Below the pieces are notes generated by a model. That model was not told where the DNA came from, did no database searches, and saw only the letters and a program-made list of their open reading frames with translations. A stretch of 64,000 nucleotides of DNA from NCBI RefSeq assembly GCF_963677305.1, contig NZ_OY781925.1, positions 178,501 to 242,500 of the forward strand. The letters run 5' to 3'. Position numbers and translations under genes: made by a program. The DNA comes from an uncultured Holophaga sp. Its GTDB lineage: Bacteria; Acidobacteriota; Holophagae; Holophagales; Holophagaceae. This document shows positions 35,340 through 43,716 of the stretch, piece after piece; positions within the stretch are counted from its first letter, which is position 1, and every line of letters starts with the position of its first letter.

Positions 35340-36074
35340 TCAGTTGTTGCTTTCAGCCCTCTTCGCCAGTGCCCGGAAGACCACTACCGCCGCAGCGGCA
35401 GAGACGTTCAAACTCTCCGTCCCCCCAGGCATGGGAATGCGGAGGAGCCCGTCGCAGCGCTCCCGGATCTTCTGGTGGAGCCCCTCTCCCTCAGCACCCA
35501 TGACCACCACCGTGGCCCGGTCGAAGCCCTCCTCCAGGTAGTCACGGCTCCCCGGACCTGCGGCCATGCCGTAGACCCAAGCGCCCGCCTCCTTGAGGTC
35601 ATCCAGCGCCCGCCCCAGGTTGACCACCCGGACCAGGGGCACCCGGCCGGCGGTACCCGCACTGGCCCGGATCGCCGTTTCATTGATCTGGGCCGAGCGC
35701 CGCTCGGGGAAGACCACGCCGTCCACAGCCGCTGCAGCAGCGCTGCGGAGGATGGCCCCGAAGTTATGGGGATCGGTGACCCCGTCCAGGGCGAGCACCA
35801 GGGCGGCGTCACCCTTGGCCCGGACCCGCCCCAGGAGCTCCTCCATGCTGGACAACCGGACATCCTCCCCTTCACCCAGTACGCCCTGATGGCGCTGGCC
35901 CTGGGCGCGGCGATCCAGACTGTCCATGGGCTCCCGGTGAACAGTGACGCCATTCTGGCGCGCTTCGGCCCGGAGTTGGGCCGTCCGCTCCCAGGCTGTG
36001 GGGGCGACCCGCAGCGTCTGGAGTTCTCCCCGGGCGAGCGCCTCGGAGCAGGCATGAGGTCCCAGGAAGCGCAT
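35340..36074 (-). CDS. rlmB: TrmH-family 23S rRNA 2'-O-methyltransferase (RlmB-like)
   Basis: A 244-residue SPOUT methyltransferase. The N-terminal substrate domain contains HQGVLGEGE. The knot motifs are LDGVTDPHNFGAILRSA (motif 1), VVVMGAEGEGLH (motif 2) and LRIPMPGGTESLNVSAAAAV (motif 3). RlmB methylates G2251 in E. coli; other TrmH members modify different rRNA sites. The start overlaps the stop of the upstream outer-membrane gene (ATGA), an unexpected operon partner. Confidence 0.87.
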   Translation of the reverse strand: MRFLGPHACSEALARGELQTLRVAPTAWERTAQLRAEARQNGVTVHREPMDSLDRRAQGQRHQGVLGEGEDVRLSSMEELLGRVRAKGDAALVLALDGVTDPHNFGAILRSAAAAAVDGVVFPERRSAQINETAIRASAGTAGRVPLVRVVNLGRALDDLKEAGAWVYGMAAGPGSRDYLEEGFDRATVVVMGAEGEGLHQKIRERCDGLLRIPMPGGTESLNVSAAAAVVVFRALAKRAESNN

Positions 36075-37453
36075 CAGAAGGCCCTTCGGAAGCCGATGGA
36101 GAATGCATAGCCTGTGCCTTCCACCCGGGTCACCGTGCTGGAGTTGCGCACCCCATCCTGACTCCAGATGGCGTCCAGCTTGCTGCTGTCCGCGTCCCGG
36201 GTCAGGCGGGCCTGGGCGCCGAAGTTGAGTTCCCCCCCCCAGACCTTGTAGCCGGCGCCGATGGCGAAGGTCGAGCAGGCGGCCCCACCGACGACAGGGT
36301 CCATGTCCGACTCATCCACCGTAGCCCCCTCCATGGCGAAGCCCAGGCGGCCCGTCCAGCGTTTGGTGAAGGCCAGTTCCCCCATGAGGCTGACACCGAG
36401 GGCGTTCTTGAAGTGGATGGCCTGGACCGGCGCGTCGACGACCGTGCCATCGATGTCACTCACAACCCCCGGCTGGGAGGGCAGCTTGGTGCTGGCCCCC
36501 TGGATGTAGCGGAGATCCAGCTCCCAGGTGAAGGCCTGGTTGAAGCGCTGACGCACGCCCAACGTCGCTGTCCCTGGCGTCTCGACGCTCCCACTGCCCG
36601 CCGTGGGCTGGTAGTGGGCCCAGGCCCCGGCCCCGTCCATCCCATTCTCGTAGGGCAGGTAGCCGTTGGTCCCGGTCATGGAGACCGTACGCCCGTTCTT
36701 GGAGGCACTCAGGTCCATGGTGGCCCTCAGGACCTTTGAATAGTTCCCGCCCACAGTCCAACGTGGATCGATGGCATAGCGGAAGCCCAGGGAGTAGCAG
36801 CCCGTGAGCTTGCTGCCACTCTGGTGGACCGAGCCCTCGGCCAACCCCAGGGCTTCATTGGTGCTGCTCACCGCTGCATCCACATCCCCGGGCACCAGGA
36901 CCCTCAGGCTCACATCGCTGGCGTAGGCGACCCGGGCCACACCCAGGCCCATGCCCACACTCAAGCGATCGCTCAGAGCCCAGGCTCCCTGGAGCTCCAT
37001 GCGCTGCACCGAAAGATCCATCCCCTCCCAGTAGAAACGGCTGGTGGCCCTGGAGTCCAGGAGCCCATGCTTCTCGGTCGGCGTGTCCAGCTTCAACCCC
37101 AGGGCAAAGCTGGGGCCGAGCCGCCAGCCCATGCCCATGGCAGGAAGGACCCGGCTCCTGTCGCTGGTGAAGAGCTTCTGATTGAGGCTGGACTGGAGCG
37201 TCGACTGGGCTGACTGCATTTCCATCCCGAAGGAGACATAGGCAGAGCGGGGATCGGTCAGGGTCACCAGGAGGGCCGGATTGAGGGCGGCGGCCTCCAG
37301 GCTCCGTCCATAGGCCACACCCGTGCCTGCCCGGCCCAGGTTCACGGCGTCCGTGCCGTGGAACGCGGAACTCTGGGCCGCCAGGCTCATCCCCGGAAGG
37401 AGCGCCGCGAGTCCCGCCGCTCCCATGCCCAGCCTCCAAGCTGCTCTCGCCAT
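36074..37453 (-). CDS. OmpP1/FadL-family outer membrane protein
   Basis: A 459-residue beta-barrel. It has an N-terminal signal peptide ending LAAQ, then SAFHGTDAVNLGRAGTG and EAAALNPALL, the plug-domain signatures of FadL/OmpP1 transporters, and a terminal phenylalanine (IGFRRAF) as needed for BAM insertion. The family takes up long-chain fatty acids or aromatic hydrocarbons. GGAGG lies seven bases before the ATG. It is divergent from nadA and translationally coupled to rlmB. Confidence 0.85.
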   Translation of the reverse strand: MARAAWRLGMGAAGLAALLPGMSLAAQSSAFHGTDAVNLGRAGTGVAYGRSLEAAALNPALLVTLTDPRSAYVSFGMEMQSAQSTLQSSLNQKLFTSDRSRVLPAMGMGWRLGPSFALGLKLDTPTEKHGLLDSRATSRFYWEGMDLSVQRMELQGAWALSDRLSVGMGLGVARVAYASDVSLRVLVPGDVDAAVSSTNEALGLAEGSVHQSGSKLTGCYSLGFRYAIDPRWTVGGNYSKVLRATMDLSASKNGRTVSMTGTNGYLPYENGMDGAGAWAHYQPTAGSGSVETPGTATLGVRQRFNQAFTWELDLRYIQGASTKLPSQPGVVSDIDGTVVDAPVQAIHFKNALGVSLMGELAFTKRWTGRLGFAMEGATVDESDMDPVVGGAACSTFAIGAGYKVWGGELNFGAQARLTRDADSSKLDAIWSQDGVRNSSTVTRVEGTGYAFSIGFRRAF

Positions 37454-37606
37454 GCCATTGCCTCCGAAATCAGGGTTCCACCACGAATGATCCGGACACC
37501 CCTAAGGTTCAAACCGGACCTTAGGATCCCCTGAAGCCGCCCCGCCTCCAAGGGGAAGTGATGGAGGACCCGGGAACCCGGGGCCGGAGGGGGCTAGAAT
37601 GGGGGC
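37454..37606. promoter_or_regulatory. Divergent fadL-like / nadA promoter region with inverted repeat
   Basis: The 153-base gap contains CCTAAGGT and ACCTTAGG (37501-37525) with a nine-base spacer, which could be an operator or a hairpin. No clear sigma-70 boxes were recognised. Confidence 0.4.
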
Positions 37607-38572
37607 ATGCGCGAGCTACCCTACGTCCCCGACCTCGAGAGCATCGAACCCGGCACGGATATCCTGGCCGGCATCCAGCGCCTGCGCCGGGAGCGCAACG
37701 CCGTGATCCTCGCCCACTACTACCAGGAGCCCGAGATCCAGGATCTCGCCGACTTTGTGGGGGACAGCCTCCAGTTGGCCCAGGCCGCCCAGAAGACCCA
37801 GGCGGATGTGATCGCCTTCTGCGGCGTCCACTTCATGGCCGAGACCGCCAAGATCCTCAATCCCACCAAGACCGTGGTGCTCCCGGACCTGGAGGCCGGC
37901 TGCAGCCTGGCGGACCGCTGCCCTGCCAGCACCTTTGCGGAGTTCCTCAAGGACTACCCCGACCACGAGGTGGTGAGCTACATCAACTGCTCCGCCGGCG
38001 TGAAGGCCCTCTCCACCATCATCTGCACCAGTTCCAATGCCGTGCGGGTCGTGGAGAGCCTCCCCCGGGAGAAGCCCATCGTCTTCGCCCCGGATCGGCA
38101 CCTCGGCCGCTGGATCATGAAGCAGACCGGTCGTGACATGGTGCTCTACCCCGGCTTCTGCATCGTCCACGAGCAGTTCACCGCCAAGCGGGTGGCCACC
38201 CTCCAGGCCCAGCACCCGGACGCCAAGCTCATCGTCCACCCCGAGTGCGATGCCACCGTGAGCCGCATGGCCGACTTCGTGGGCTCCACCGCTGCCCTGC
38301 TGCGTTATGTCGCGGAGGATCCTGCCAGGACCTTCATCGTCGGCACCGAGAGCGGCATCCTCCACCAGATGCACAAGCTCCGGCCCGAGGCCGAGCTGAT
38401 CCCCCTGCCCGCCGACAATGGCTGCAACTGCTCCCTCTGCCCCTACATGAAGCTCAACACCTTGGAGAAGCTCTACCTGGCCCTCCGGGACCTCAAGCCC
38501 GAGCTCACCCTGGAAGAGGGGCTTCGCCAGGCAGCCCTCAAGCCCCTGGAGCGCATGCTGACCCTCGGCTGA
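37607..38572 (+). CDS. nadA: Quinolinate synthase A
   Basis: A 321-residue [4Fe-4S] enzyme that condenses iminoaspartate with dihydroxyacetone phosphate in NAD synthesis. VILAHYYQEPEIQDLADFVGDS, FCGVHFMAETAKIL, VHPECD and NGCNCSLCPYMKLN are signatures; the cluster cysteines sit in the EAGCS, HPEC and CSLC regions. Length is typical. nadB and nadC are not in the window. The start is GGGGGC-ATG. Confidence 0.96.
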   Translation: MRELPYVPDLESIEPGTDILAGIQRLRRERNAVILAHYYQEPEIQDLADFVGDSLQLAQAAQKTQADVIAFCGVHFMAETAKILNPTKTVVLPDLEAGCSLADRCPASTFAEFLKDYPDHEVVSYINCSAGVKALSTIICTSSNAVRVVESLPREKPIVFAPDRHLGRWIMKQTGRDMVLYPGFCIVHEQFTAKRVATLQAQHPDAKLIVHPECDATVSRMADFVGSTAALLRYVAEDPARTFIVGTESGILHQMHKLRPEAELIPLPADNGCNCSLCPYMKLNTLEKLYLALRDLKPELTLEEGLRQAALKPLERMLTLG

Positions 38573-38578
38573 CCCGCG

Positions 38579-39334
38579 CTACTGCACGGTCGGGTGAGAG
38601 ATGTCCCCCCCCAGCCTGAGCAGCATCGTCTCGAAGGGGGCCTGGACCTCGACCCAACCGCCGCTGCCCAGCCCCGGAATGGCCCGGAGGCTGGGTGGAG
38701 GCAGGAGGCGCACCTCAGCCGGCTTCAGGGGGGGCAGGCGGAGCCCCTCCCAGGCTTCCAGAGGGTGGCTCCGGGTATGCCCGGCCCCCGTCAAGCGCAG
38801 GCTGCCTTCCGGCCACCTGAAACTGAGCCAGGCCCCCAGCACCAGGCCCTCAGGATCCTCCAGGGCAATGCAGCAGCCATGGGCACGGCCGCCGTGCAGG
38901 CCCACCACGGCCAGAGTCGGGACCGGAAGCTGGCTCAGCTCAGCTCCGGGCCCCCGCAGCCGAGAACGATCCAGGGGTCTGCCGTCGGCCCGCCGTACGG
39001 CCTGCGGATCCGGCAGACAGGGGAGCATCCGCACCTCGTCCCGCTGCCCCCAGAGTTCCGCGGGCAGTGCTCCGGCCTGGGCATGCCATTTTTCGGCATA
39101 GGCCAGGGCCTGACGCGCCCGCTGGAGTCCCCGGGGCCCACTCTCCAGCACGGCCCGGAGGTCCGGGGGAACCAGCTGCCCGGCCAGGGCCTCACTCCTC
39201 CCCTCCCCCAGCTTGGCCTGGCGGATGTGCTCCAGGCGATGGAGGTCCACCACCCGAGAAGGGTCAGAGCCAAGAGGCGCCACCAGACGCCTCTGCCCCC
39301 CCCACTCGGCCATGCCCAGGCGGAATTCAGGCAT
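38579..39334 (-). CDS. Protein of unknown function, possibly FAH-fold related
   Basis: A 251-residue protein with no confident family. The opening FRLGMAEWGGQRRLVAPL, RVVDLHRLEHIRQ and the later AEVRLLPPPS resemble the N-terminal part and active-site entry of fumarylacetoacetate hydrolase-like proteins, but the metal-binding E-x-E of true FAH enzymes is not evident. GGGGAGA precedes the ATG. It faces nadA with six bases between their stops and is divergent from the protease gene. Confidence 0.45.
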   Translation of the reverse strand: MPEFRLGMAEWGGQRRLVAPLGSDPSRVVDLHRLEHIRQAKLGEGRSEALAGQLVPPDLRAVLESGPRGLQRARQALAYAEKWHAQAGALPAELWGQRDEVRMLPCLPDPQAVRRADGRPLDRSRLRGPGAELSQLPVPTLAVVGLHGGRAHGCCIALEDPEGLVLGAWLSFRWPEGSLRLTGAGHTRSHPLEAWEGLRLPPLKPAEVRLLPPPSLRAIPGLGSGGWVEVQAPFETMLLRLGGDISHPTVQ

Positions 39335-39442
39335 CGATCTCCCCTCGGCCTGTCGGATCGGTGGGATGGGGGAAGGAAATCAAGCGTGCTCCGTCGCGGT
39401 AGCGTCTTCACTAAAGCTTAGCCCAGGGCCATCCTGGTAACC

Positions 39443-40723
39443 ATGACGGTCTCCTCCCCCTCCCACCGCCGGGCCGATGGCCTGATCCTCCTGCTGGTCC
39501 TCCTGGCCTTCCTCACCACCTGGGCGAACCTGCACCGGCGTATGGGAACCGCCCCCTCCACCGATCAAGTCTCCCTGCAGGGGCGGGCCCTGGACCTCCA
39601 GCTCAGCATCAGCGGGCACCTTGGCCCCGGCATGACTGCGGCCTCCAGCCCGCACACCTCCTGGGACTGGGCCCTTCTCGCCATCCAGAAGGCCGAGGCC
39701 GGGCACCCGGAGGCCGCCACCCCCGTCCTTGATCTCACCCCCCGGGGCTTTGCCCAGGTGTGGCGGCGCGCCTATGCCCAGGGGCCAAGTCCGGCCCCTG
39801 AGCAGGTGGAAACCGCTCGCCGGGCCCTGGCCCGCACCCACGCGGGAGGCCTGCTCGAGGCCCGGCTGCAGGAGGCGGATGGGAAGAGCGGCGCTGCCCT
39901 CCGACAGGCAGCCGACGCCCGCCTCTATCTCCGCCTGGGGCTTCTGGCCCTGGTCGGCCTGGGGGCCCTGGCGGCCTTCGCCGGCGGGCTGGGCTTCATC
40001 CTCTTCCTGTCCTTCCGCAAGCGCTCCCCCCTCCCTCAGCTTCCGGCGCTCAGCCTGGGGGGGAGGAGCTTGGCCATCCTCTTCCTCGCCTGGTTCCTGG
40101 TCATGCAGGTCTCCGGCACCCTCATCCAGGCCCTCTGCCTCCTGCTGCCCTTCCTCCGCCCCTGGACCCTCCCCCTGGCCTACCTCCTCCACGCCCTCTT
40201 CGCCGTAGGCCTGCTCTGCCATTTGGAAGGCATCCCTTTCAGGGAGCTCTGGCGCAGGATGACCTCGGGCCCCCCGGGCAGGAGCCTGCTCTGGGGCCTG
40301 GGGCACCTGGGGATGACGGTGGTCCTGGCCCTGGCCCTCTCTCTCATCCTGGGCTTCCTCCTCAAGGACAGCGAGCCCCCCCAGCGGGAACTCATCGAGC
40401 TGCTGAACCGGGCCAGCACCCCGGGCACCGTCATCCCCCTCTTCCTGACGGTGGCGGTCCTGGCCCCCTGCTTCGAGGAGCTGCTCTTCCGGGGCTGCCT
40501 GATCCCGGCCCTGAGACGCCGGATGCCCCTCTGGGTTGCGCTGGCGGTCGGAGGAATCGCCTTTGGCGCCATGCACCTCCAGCCCGCTGGCCTCCCCCTC
40601 CTCTCCCTGCTGGGCATCACCATGGGCCTGGCCTTCGTCCGGACGGGGAACCTCTGGTCCTCGATCCTGGTGCATGGCCTCTGGAACGCCGCCCAGTTCC
40701 TTCTGATGCGCGCCCTCTACTGA
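39443..40723 (+). CDS. CPBP-family intramembrane metalloprotease
   Basis: A 426-residue membrane protein. The first ~150 residues contain one N-terminal span and a periplasmic region. After ~165 there are about seven hydrophobic segments. EELLFRG is the catalytic ExxxR-type motif, and FGAMHL and HGLWNA carry the metal-binding histidines. Family members act on prenylated proteins or bacteriocin-related peptides; the target is unknown. The 3' end overlaps the convergent kinase gene by seven bases. Confidence 0.8.
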   Translation: MTVSSPSHRRADGLILLLVLLAFLTTWANLHRRMGTAPSTDQVSLQGRALDLQLSISGHLGPGMTAASSPHTSWDWALLAIQKAEAGHPEAATPVLDLTPRGFAQVWRRAYAQGPSPAPEQVETARRALARTHAGGLLEARLQEADGKSGAALRQAADARLYLRLGLLALVGLGALAAFAGGLGFILFLSFRKRSPLPQLPALSLGGRSLAILFLAWFLVMQVSGTLIQALCLLLPFLRPWTLPLAYLLHALFAVGLLCHLEGIPFRELWRRMTSGPPGRSLLWGLGHLGMTVVLALALSLILGFLLKDSEPPQRELIELLNRASTPGTVIPLFLTVAVLAPCFEELLFRGCLIPALRRRMPLWVALAVGGIAFGAMHLQPAGLPLLSLLGITMGLAFVRTGNLWSSILVHGLWNAAQFLLMRALY

Positions 40724-41904
40724 GTCCGGAGATAGTCCATCACGGCCCAGAAGACAGAGCCGATGATCCAGACCGCCACGATCCAGACCACCAGGACCCA
40801 TGGCCGGATCGAGGGCGAGGCGGGGGCTGGCCGCTGCTGACCGCTGGAGGTGCTCCTGGGGTTGTCCAGGGCATCAGGGTCGAGCTCGATCTTGACCGTG
40901 CTGACCGGGGTCAGGATAGGGGTCGGGCGGACGGGCGTCGCCCGGGCCTGGAAGGCACCGCTGGCGCTCACCGTCTCGGCCCCAAGGGGCGGCCTGGGGG
41001 TACGGGTGCGCCGGAGGGGCACGATGTCCCCGGCGAAGTCGTCATGGCGGAAGAGCTCCTCCACTCGGGCGAGGGCCTGCCCGTCCAGGGGATAGGCGTC
41101 CAGCAGGGCGGTCAGAAAATTCATGATTGTTTCATGCCTGTCGTCTGGATCCGGAGACAGGGCCCGACGGAAGACATTGGCCACGGGGCCCGGCATGCCA
41201 TCGGGCATCAGCGGCCGATCATTGAGCACATGGGTGATGACGGCGGCCACATTGGGACCCGGATGGGGCAGGCGCCCGGTCAGGAGCTCAAAAGCGGTGA
41301 CAGCGAAGGCGTAGCGGTCACTGCTGGGGGTGGGCTCCTCACCCCGGAGCAGCTCCGGCGCACTGTAGGCGGGGGATCCCAGGAACTCCCCCTGGGCGGT
41401 CACCCTGGGGGCCATGGTCCGGGCGATGCCGAAGTCCATGAGCTTCACCCGGCCATCCTCCGAGACGAGGATGTTGTCGGGCTTCACATCGCGGTGGACG
41501 ATGGCGTGGCGATGGGCCGCCCGCAGCGCCCTCATGGCCTGGATCAGGATGCCCAGACAGGTCTCCGCCTCCAGATTCCCCTCACGGATAAGACGACCGA
41601 GACTGCTTCCCTCCACGTATTCCATGGCCAGATAGGGACCGAGCTCCGGTTCCTCGCCGACATCGTAGATGGTCACGACATTGGGGTGATTGAGCTGGGC
41701 GGAGATCTCGGCCTCGCGCTTGAAGCGCTCCATGGCCAAGTCCCGCTCCTCGCCAATGGCCCGGACGACCTTGATGGCGAGGCGTCGCTTGAGGAGGGGG
41801 TCTTCGGCCAGGTAGACCTTTCCCATCGCCCCGTGCCCCAGGAGGCCCTGCACGACGTAACGTCCGATGGTTGAGGGTTGATCGGGCATATCTGAACCCA
41901 TCAT
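40717..41904 (-). CDS. Membrane-anchored Ser/Thr protein kinase
   Basis: A 395-residue Hanks-type kinase. GHGAMGKVYLAED is the glycine-rich loop, RLAIKVV carries the ATP lysine, HRDVKPDNILV the catalytic loop, and DFGIA the magnesium loop. After ~280 comes a Pro/Ala/Thr-rich linker (possible phosphosites) and a single C-terminal transmembrane helix (VLVVWIVAVWIIGSVFWAV) with almost no periplasmic part. The exact start is uncertain (41904, 41901 or 41889). It is divergent from the EF-P gene. Confidence 0.85.
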   Translation of the reverse strand: MMGSDMPDQPSTIGRYVVQGLLGHGAMGKVYLAEDPLLKRRLAIKVVRAIGEERDLAMERFKREAEISAQLNHPNVVTIYDVGEEPELGPYLAMEYVEGSSLGRLIREGNLEAETCLGILIQAMRALRAAHRHAIVHRDVKPDNILVSEDGRVKLMDFGIARTMAPRVTAQGEFLGSPAYSAPELLRGEEPTPSSDRYAFAVTAFELLTGRLPHPGPNVAAVITHVLNDRPLMPDGMPGPVANVFRRALSPDPDDRHETIMNFLTALLDAYPLDGQALARVEELFRHDDFAGDIVPLRRTRTPRPPLGAETVSASGAFQARATPVRPTPILTPVSTVKIELDPDALDNPRSTSSGQQRPAPASPSIRPWVLVVWIVAVWIIGSVFWAVMDYLRTQ

Positions 41905-41998
41905 ATCGACAACCTGTGACAGGTGCTCCACTTCAGGCGGGGATGGCAGGGGAAGCCCTTGACGGTACAATGGGGATTTGCCCTTTCACGAGGTCCCC

Positions 41999-42574
41999 AT
42001 GGCCGCGCTCATTGAAGCCATTGATATCAAACGAAAGATGTTCTTCGAGATGGAGGACACCCCCTACCACTGCCTGGATGTCGAGGTCTCCACCCCCACC
42101 GCCCGTGGCGGCCAGACTCTGGTCCGCCTGAAGATGCGGAACCTCATCACCCGGGCCGTCTTCGACAAGACTTTCAAGGCCGGTGAGAAGTTCAAGGAAC
42201 CGGATCTCACCATGAACCCCGCCAGCTACCTCTACAGCGATGGCGATGGCCACCACTTCATGGACCAGGAGTCCTACGAGACCCTCACCCTCAATGAAGA
42301 CATGGTCGACCATGCCCTGGACTACCTGACCGACGGCCTGATCGTCCAGGTGCAGAAGTTCAACGGGAACCCCATCGGCCTGCAGCTGCCCCAGCAGGTG
42401 GAGCTCACCGTGACCTATACCGAGCCCGGCAGCCGCGGTGACACGGCCAGCGGCAACGTCACCAAGCCCGCCAAGCTGGAGACAGGCATCGAGATCAAGG
42501 TTCCCCTCTTCATCAAAGAAGGTGAGAAGGTCAAGGTCAGCACCGAGACCGGAGAGTTCGCAGGCCGCGCCTGA
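41999..42574 (+). CDS. efp: Elongation factor P (EfpL/YeiP-like loop)
   Basis: A 191-residue three-domain EF-P. It rescues ribosomes stalled on proline-rich sequences. The tip of the first-domain loop reads STPTARGGQTLVRLKMRNL, matching YeiP/EfpL rather than the PGKG of E. coli EF-P or the PGRN of rhamnosylated EF-P, so an arginine sits at the tip. Domain III ends EGEKVKVSTETGEFAGRA as usual. The ATG at 41999 fits the family start. It overlaps rsgA (TGATG). No EarP or EpmA gene lies nearby. Several proline-rich proteins in the window may depend on it (inference). Confidence 0.9.
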   Translation: MAALIEAIDIKRKMFFEMEDTPYHCLDVEVSTPTARGGQTLVRLKMRNLITRAVFDKTFKAGEKFKEPDLTMNPASYLYSDGDGHHFMDQESYETLTLNEDMVDHALDYLTDGLIVQVQKFNGNPIGLQLPQQVELTVTYTEPGSRGDTASGNVTKPAKLETGIEIKVPLFIKEGEKVKVSTETGEFAGRA

Positions 42575-43659
42575 TGCGGAAGTACCGCCTCGGGCAGAGC
42601 CGACGGGCCGAAGACCTGGACCGCCCCGACAGCTATGCCCGGGAGGGGCGGGCCCAGAGCAAGCGCCGCCAGCAGAGCGCCGAGCGGCTCCTGACGGAGA
42701 TCGACTTCCACGACGCCGAGAGCATGCTGAGTCTTCCGGATCCGGGTCCCTGGATGCACCTCGAGGAGGCCACCCTGGTGCAGCGCCACAGCCAGTGGGT
42801 GGACCTGGAATTGGCCGGTCGCCAGCCCCTCCGGGCCACCCTGGCGGGCAAGCTCAAGGGGGTGAAGCTGGTGGTGGGCGACCGGGTCCGCTATTCGCCC
42901 ATCCCCGTGGAGAGCGTTGACCCCAACCTGCCCCAGGCCCAGGTGGTGGCGGTCATGCCCCGCTGCAGCCTCCTGAAGCGGGGGGGCATCGACGATCGGG
43001 AGCCCTGGCAGCTCATCTGCGCCAATGCCGATGAGCTGTGGGTCTGCGCAGCCGTGGTGGACCCCCCCCTGCGCCCGGGACTCCTGGAGCGGGCCCAGAC
43101 CCTGGCCTTGGCCGCCGGGCTGACCTTCCGCATCATCGTCACCAAGCGGGACCGGGCCAGCCGGAAGGACACCCTGCCCGAGCTGGATCCCCTGCGGGGC
43201 CAGTCCATCCCCATCCTGGAGACCAGCGCCGCCAGGGGCGAAGGCCTGGAGCCTCTCCAGAAGCTCCTGCAGGACCGCACCGTGGTCCTGGTGGGCCACA
43301 GTGGCGTGGGAAAGAGCACCCTGGTCAACGCCCTCCTCCCGGAGATCCAGCTCAAGACCGGGGCGGTGAGCAGGTACGGCACCGGTCGCCAGACAACCAC
43401 CGCCGCCCGCTGGCTGCCGACGCCCTATGGCGGCACCCTGGTGGACACCCCGGGGGTGCGGACCCTCTCGGTGCGGGGCTGCGAGCGGTGCCTCCTGGCC
43501 GAAGTCTTCCCCGAGTTCCCCGTGGAATGGATCGAAGACCCAACAGGACTGGACCCCTTTGATGACGACCTGGATCTGGAATACCCGGAACGCCTCCTCA
43601 GTCTCCAACGGCTCTGGGAGGAAATGGGGGAGAGGAACCCCAACCAGACAGGGCGCTGA
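42574..43659 (+). CDS. rsgA: Ribosome small-subunit-dependent GTPase A
   Basis: A 361-residue circularly permuted GTPase in 30S maturation. It has an OB-fold N-domain (~60-130), then G4 IVTKRD, G1 GHSGVGKSTLVN, G3 DTPGVRT, and a C-terminal zinc-finger region. The cysteines near the end (GCERCLLAEVFPEF) are fewer than the usual four-ligand site. The start overlaps the efp stop by one base. Confidence 0.92.
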   Translation: MRKYRLGQSRRAEDLDRPDSYAREGRAQSKRRQQSAERLLTEIDFHDAESMLSLPDPGPWMHLEEATLVQRHSQWVDLELAGRQPLRATLAGKLKGVKLVVGDRVRYSPIPVESVDPNLPQAQVVAVMPRCSLLKRGGIDDREPWQLICANADELWVCAAVVDPPLRPGLLERAQTLALAAGLTFRIIVTKRDRASRKDTLPELDPLRGQSIPILETSAARGEGLEPLQKLLQDRTVVLVGHSGVGKSTLVNALLPEIQLKTGAVSRYGTGRQTTTAARWLPTPYGGTLVDTPGVRTLSVRGCERCLLAEVFPEFPVEWIEDPTGLDPFDDDLDLEYPERLLSLQRLWEEMGERNPNQTGR

Positions 43660-43716
43660 GCGGACTCTCCCAGGCCCCCATGCCTGAAAGCCAGGTGGGA
43701 TAGTGCAGTCGGGCCC

